In this document: piece by piece, positions 61,930 to 64,000 of the stretch
Position numbering within the stretch: the first letter of the stretch is position 1
Layout: the number at the start of each line of letters is the position of its first letter
Assembly (NCBI GenBank): GCA_022510405.1
Contig: JAFLTP010000011.1
Location: 1 to 64,000, forward strand
DNA length: 64,000 nucleotides
Reading direction: 5' to 3'
Origin: Muribaculaceae bacterium
GTDB taxonomy: Bacteria > Bacteroidota > Bacteroidia > Bacteroidales > Muribaculaceae
Position numbers and translations under genes: made by a program
Notes under the pieces: generated by a model
Told to the model about the DNA's origin: nothing
The model's input: the letters and a program-made list of their open reading frames with translations, nothing else
Databases searched by the model: none

Positions 61930-62877
61930 TTATCTTATTGCTTTATAAAATCCTGACGGAACCGGGGATTCAAAATACATATCCTTACGAGTGACCGGAT
62001 GGGCGAATCGTAATGTTTTAGCATGAAGGCAAAGACGCCCGAGTCTACTTTGATTGGCTCCATACTTCCGGTCACCACAAATAGGATGACCCATCTCAGA
62101 GGCATGAACCCTAATCTGATTCTTTCGCCCTGTATCCAAAGTGAACTCCGTTAAAGAAAGACCATGGCCTCGACCAATTACCTTGTATCGTGTCACCGCT
62201 AATTTCCCTTCATCTTCATTGTTTGTAGAATAAACCTTATATTGGGAGTTTTCAGTCAACCTGCTTTTAATTGTGCCTTCATCCTCTTTAACGAAACCTT
62301 CTAATAAAGCAACGTAGAGACGCTCCAATACAAAATTGTTCCAATTATGCCTTAGTGTCTCTTGTGCTTCCTCATTTTTTGCAAACATCATCACTCCGGT
62401 AGTATCCCTGTCAAGACGATGAACCACAAAAAGTTTATTATGTGGATCTTTCCTTTTAAGATAATCCCTTAAAATGTCGTAAGCAGATTCTATTTTTTTC
62501 TTTGAGGGATTGGGTATACCAACTGATAGAAGTCCATATCCTTTTTCTACCACAATGACATCATCATCTTCATATAGCAGTTTTAACCTCGGGTGTTTAA
62601 ATCTTACGAAAGGTCTTGATGTATTAATCTTGATTTCGGCTCCTGAAGCAACCGGGGCATTAAATGATGTAGTGACTTCTCCATTCACCATTATCTGACC
62701 ATGCTTCAACCAACTCTTGGCATCAGTGCGACTCGCATCCTTAGCTATTTCCTCAATAAATTCTAACAGGAGTCGGTCTTTCCCGCTATTATTTGTAAAG
62801 GTTAATATCCTGTCTTGTTTAAACAGTGGTGCGCTATGATGTCTTTCTTTCCTCATAATTTTAATGAGAGTGGGCAA
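61930..62877 (-). CDS. RluA-family rRNA/tRNA pseudouridine synthase
   Basis: 315 residues: an S4-like RNA-binding domain at about 25-90 (LLEFIEEIAKDASRTDAKSWLKHGQIMVNGEV), then the catalytic domain with VIVVEKGYGLLSV, VVHRLDRDTTGVMMFAKN (catalytic Asp in HRLD) and FTLDTGRKNQIRVHASEMGHPICGD. It isomerises specific uridines in rRNA or tRNA; the target is not evident. ATG codons at residues 1 and 8 are both possible starts. It diverges from nadE. Confidence 0.92.
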   Translation of the reverse strand: MPTLIKIMRKERHHSAPLFKQDRILTFTNNSGKDRLLLEFIEEIAKDASRTDAKSWLKHGQIMVNGEVTTSFNAPVASGAEIKINTSRPFVRFKHPRLKLLYEDDDVIVVEKGYGLLSVGIPNPSKKKIESAYDILRDYLKRKDPHNKLFVVHRLDRDTTGVMMFAKNEEAQETLRHNWNNFVLERLYVALLEGFVKEDEGTIKSRLTENSQYKVYSTNNEDEGKLAVTRYKVIGRGHGLSLTEFTLDTGRKNQIRVHASEMGHPICGDRKYGANQSRLGRLCLHAKTLRFAHPVTRKDMYFESPVPSGFYKAIR

Positions 62878-62949
62878 TAATATATTATTCGGTACCCCAA
62901 AGTTAATAAATTTTTCACCTTAATTGGCAATTGCACCGAATTTCTTCAT

Positions 62950-62957
62950 TAACTTTG
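62950..62957 (+). promoter_or_regulatory. -7 box of nadE
   Basis: TAACTTTG, 22 bases before the ATG at 62980; a TTG occurs upstream, but at non-ideal spacings of 16 or 23 bp. Confidence 0.5.
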
Positions 62958-62979
62958 TCTAAAGGTATTTTATTTAGAT

Positions 62980-64000
62980 ATGGACAAATATGGATTTTAC
63001 CGAGTTAGAGCCTATGTTCCCGAAGTCAAGATCGGGAATGTGGAATTTAACGGGCAAGAAATCATAAAGGCAGTTAAAGAGGCTTCAAAAGCTTGTGTGG
63101 ATTGTATTGTTTTTCCGGAATTATGTGTCACGGGATACACATGTGCCGATCTATTTCATCAGGATATCCTAATAAAGGAAGCAAAATCTCAAGTTCATAA
63201 AATTGCTAATGAAACAAAAGACTTAGAAATCGCTTTTGCAATAGGTATACCTATAAGGGAATTTGGAAAACTTTTTAATACTGCCGTATTCATCTATAAA
63301 GGGGAAATTTTAGGAATAGTACCGAAATCTTATTTACCCAACTATAATGAATTTTACGAAAAACGTTGGTTTGAGTCAGGCAAACACATAAGAAATGTCT
63401 CCATTCAATTTGGATTGAAGGAAGTTCCCTTTGGTACTGACTTGATATTTGAACATAAGGGGGTAAATATTGGTATTGAAATTTGCGAAGATTTATGGGT
63501 GCCTTCACCACCAAGTGGACAAATGGCGATGGCCGGTGCGGAAATTATCCTAAACCTATCTGCATCGGATGATTTGATCGGTAAATACGATTATTTAGTT
63601 TCATTGATAAGTCAACAATCAGCAAGATGCCGTTGCGGGTATGTTTATTCGTCAGCCGGGTGGGGCGAATCTTCAACCGACCTTGTATTTTCTGGTAAAG
63701 CAATAATTGCGGAAGACGGTATCTTTACAGATCACAGCAATCAATTTTCTACCGGTTCTTTTTTTGAGACAAAGGATATAGATATAGAAAAATTACGATC
63801 TGATAGAGAAAAGTTCAACACTTTTGCTGAAAAAGAAACCTTTATAAATGAATTCCGGTTTGTAACCGATATAAGCAGTAAGGAAATATCACAATCAAAA
63901 GAATTAAATTATATAGATACTCAACCCTTTGTGCCAAGAAATCCGTTCACACTGACACAAAGATGTGAAGAAATTATCAATATTCAATCCTATGGATTGA
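62980..64000 (+). CDS. nadE: Glutamine-dependent NAD+ synthetase, N-terminal part (cut by right edge)
   Basis: The frame opens at ATG 62980 (MDKYGFYRVRAYVPEVKIGN) and runs without a stop to the edge, giving 340 residues. This is the nitrilase-type glutaminase domain that feeds ammonia to the synthetase: Glu in VFPELCVTGY, Lys in VPKSYLPNYNEFYEKRWF and Cys in IGIEICEDLWVPSPP form the triad. The following linker begins the approach to the NAD synthetase domain (PFVPRNPFTLTQRCEEIINIQSYGL), which lies beyond the window. It catalyses the last step of NAD synthesis. Confidence 0.95.
   Translation, partial: MDKYGFYRVRAYVPEVKIGNVEFNGQEIIKAVKEASKACVDCIVFPELCVTGYTCADLFHQDILIKEAKSQVHKIANETKDLEIAFAIGIPIREFGKLFNTAVFIYKGEILGIVPKSYLPNYNEFYEKRWFESGKHIRNVSIQFGLKEVPFGTDLIFEHKGVNIGIEICEDLWVPSPPSGQMAMAGAEIILNLSASDDLIGKYDYLVSLISQQSARCRCGYVYSSAGWGESSTDLVFSGKAIIAEDGIFTDHSNQFSTGSFFETKDIDIEKLRSDREKFNTFAEKETFINEFRFVTDISSKEISQSKELNYIDTQPFVPRNPFTLTQRCEEIINIQSYGL

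Overview
The window looks like a chromosomal segment of a host-associated member of the order Bacteroidales. The evidence is low GC, promoters of the Bacteroidetes type (a TTG or similar -33 box about 20 bp from a TAnnTTTG -7 box), a PPi-dependent phosphofructokinase, both methylmalonyl-CoA mutase subunits, the Bacteroidetes form of IspG with an insert, and lipoproteins with Bacteroidales-type signals. Family Muribaculaceae or a relative is my guess; the sequence alone does not settle it. I found no tRNA, rRNA, CRISPR array, transposase or integrase.

Region 1 (1-10,500) is an accessory island. Nearly everything is on the minus strand. It holds two different PD-(D/E)XK nucleases, three paralogues with a Sel1-like N-terminal part (one fused to WG repeats), a separate WG-repeat membrane protein, an SF0329-like protein, a BspA-type leucine-rich-repeat protein, an intact HigA antitoxin next to a dead HigB toxin, a second HigA relic, and two copies of the 3' end of a DUF2779 gene. 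Four of its transcription units start from copies of one promoter module, with an invariant 20-bp spacer. A block of HigA tail plus promoter is duplicated in front of unrelated cargo, and each DUF2779 tail copy abuts a different nuclease gene. This looks like a cassette-exchange locus for defence or immunity genes and is the best candidate here for an undescribed system.

Region 2 (10,600-22,100) is a redox/stress neighbourhood: thioredoxin, two NTF2-like proteins, an HxlR regulator, two flavin-reductase-like proteins, three DUF362 proteins, a P-loop kinase, a DHA2-type MFS pump, an AraC regulator, a cyclophilin-like lipoprotein and a DUF5131 protein. Pairs of TTGGTAA boxes exactly 21 bp apart lie at the same distance from the -7 boxes of the cyclophilin-like gene and of one DUF362 gene, which points to an AraC-controlled regulon. 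Duplicated direct repeats sit between the divergent HxlR and NTF2 genes.

Region 3 (22,400-34,600) has a secreted beta-helix protein, an exported alpha/beta hydrolase and an isochorismatase-like hydrolase. These are followed by a minus-strand series with a DNA-damage flavour: a HAD phosphatase broken by one nonsense codon, an SDR, a YolD-like protein, DUF2461, an AlkD-like protein, a membrane protein, glutathione peroxidase and a Y-family DNA polymerase.

Region 4 (34,900-64,000) is largely core genome: a TonB-dependent receptor, an acetyltransferase, an operon of recJ, recQ and an MltF-like lytic transglycosylase, a glycosyltransferase with a flippase-like membrane protein, PPi-phosphofructokinase, a thioredoxin lipoprotein, a GH53 galactanase, dedA with a 61-residue membrane protein and rpe, an FprA flavoprotein, three more glycosyltransferases, mutA-mutB, ispG, a PAP2-like protein, an RluA-type pseudouridine synthase, and the 5' part of nadE running off the right edge.
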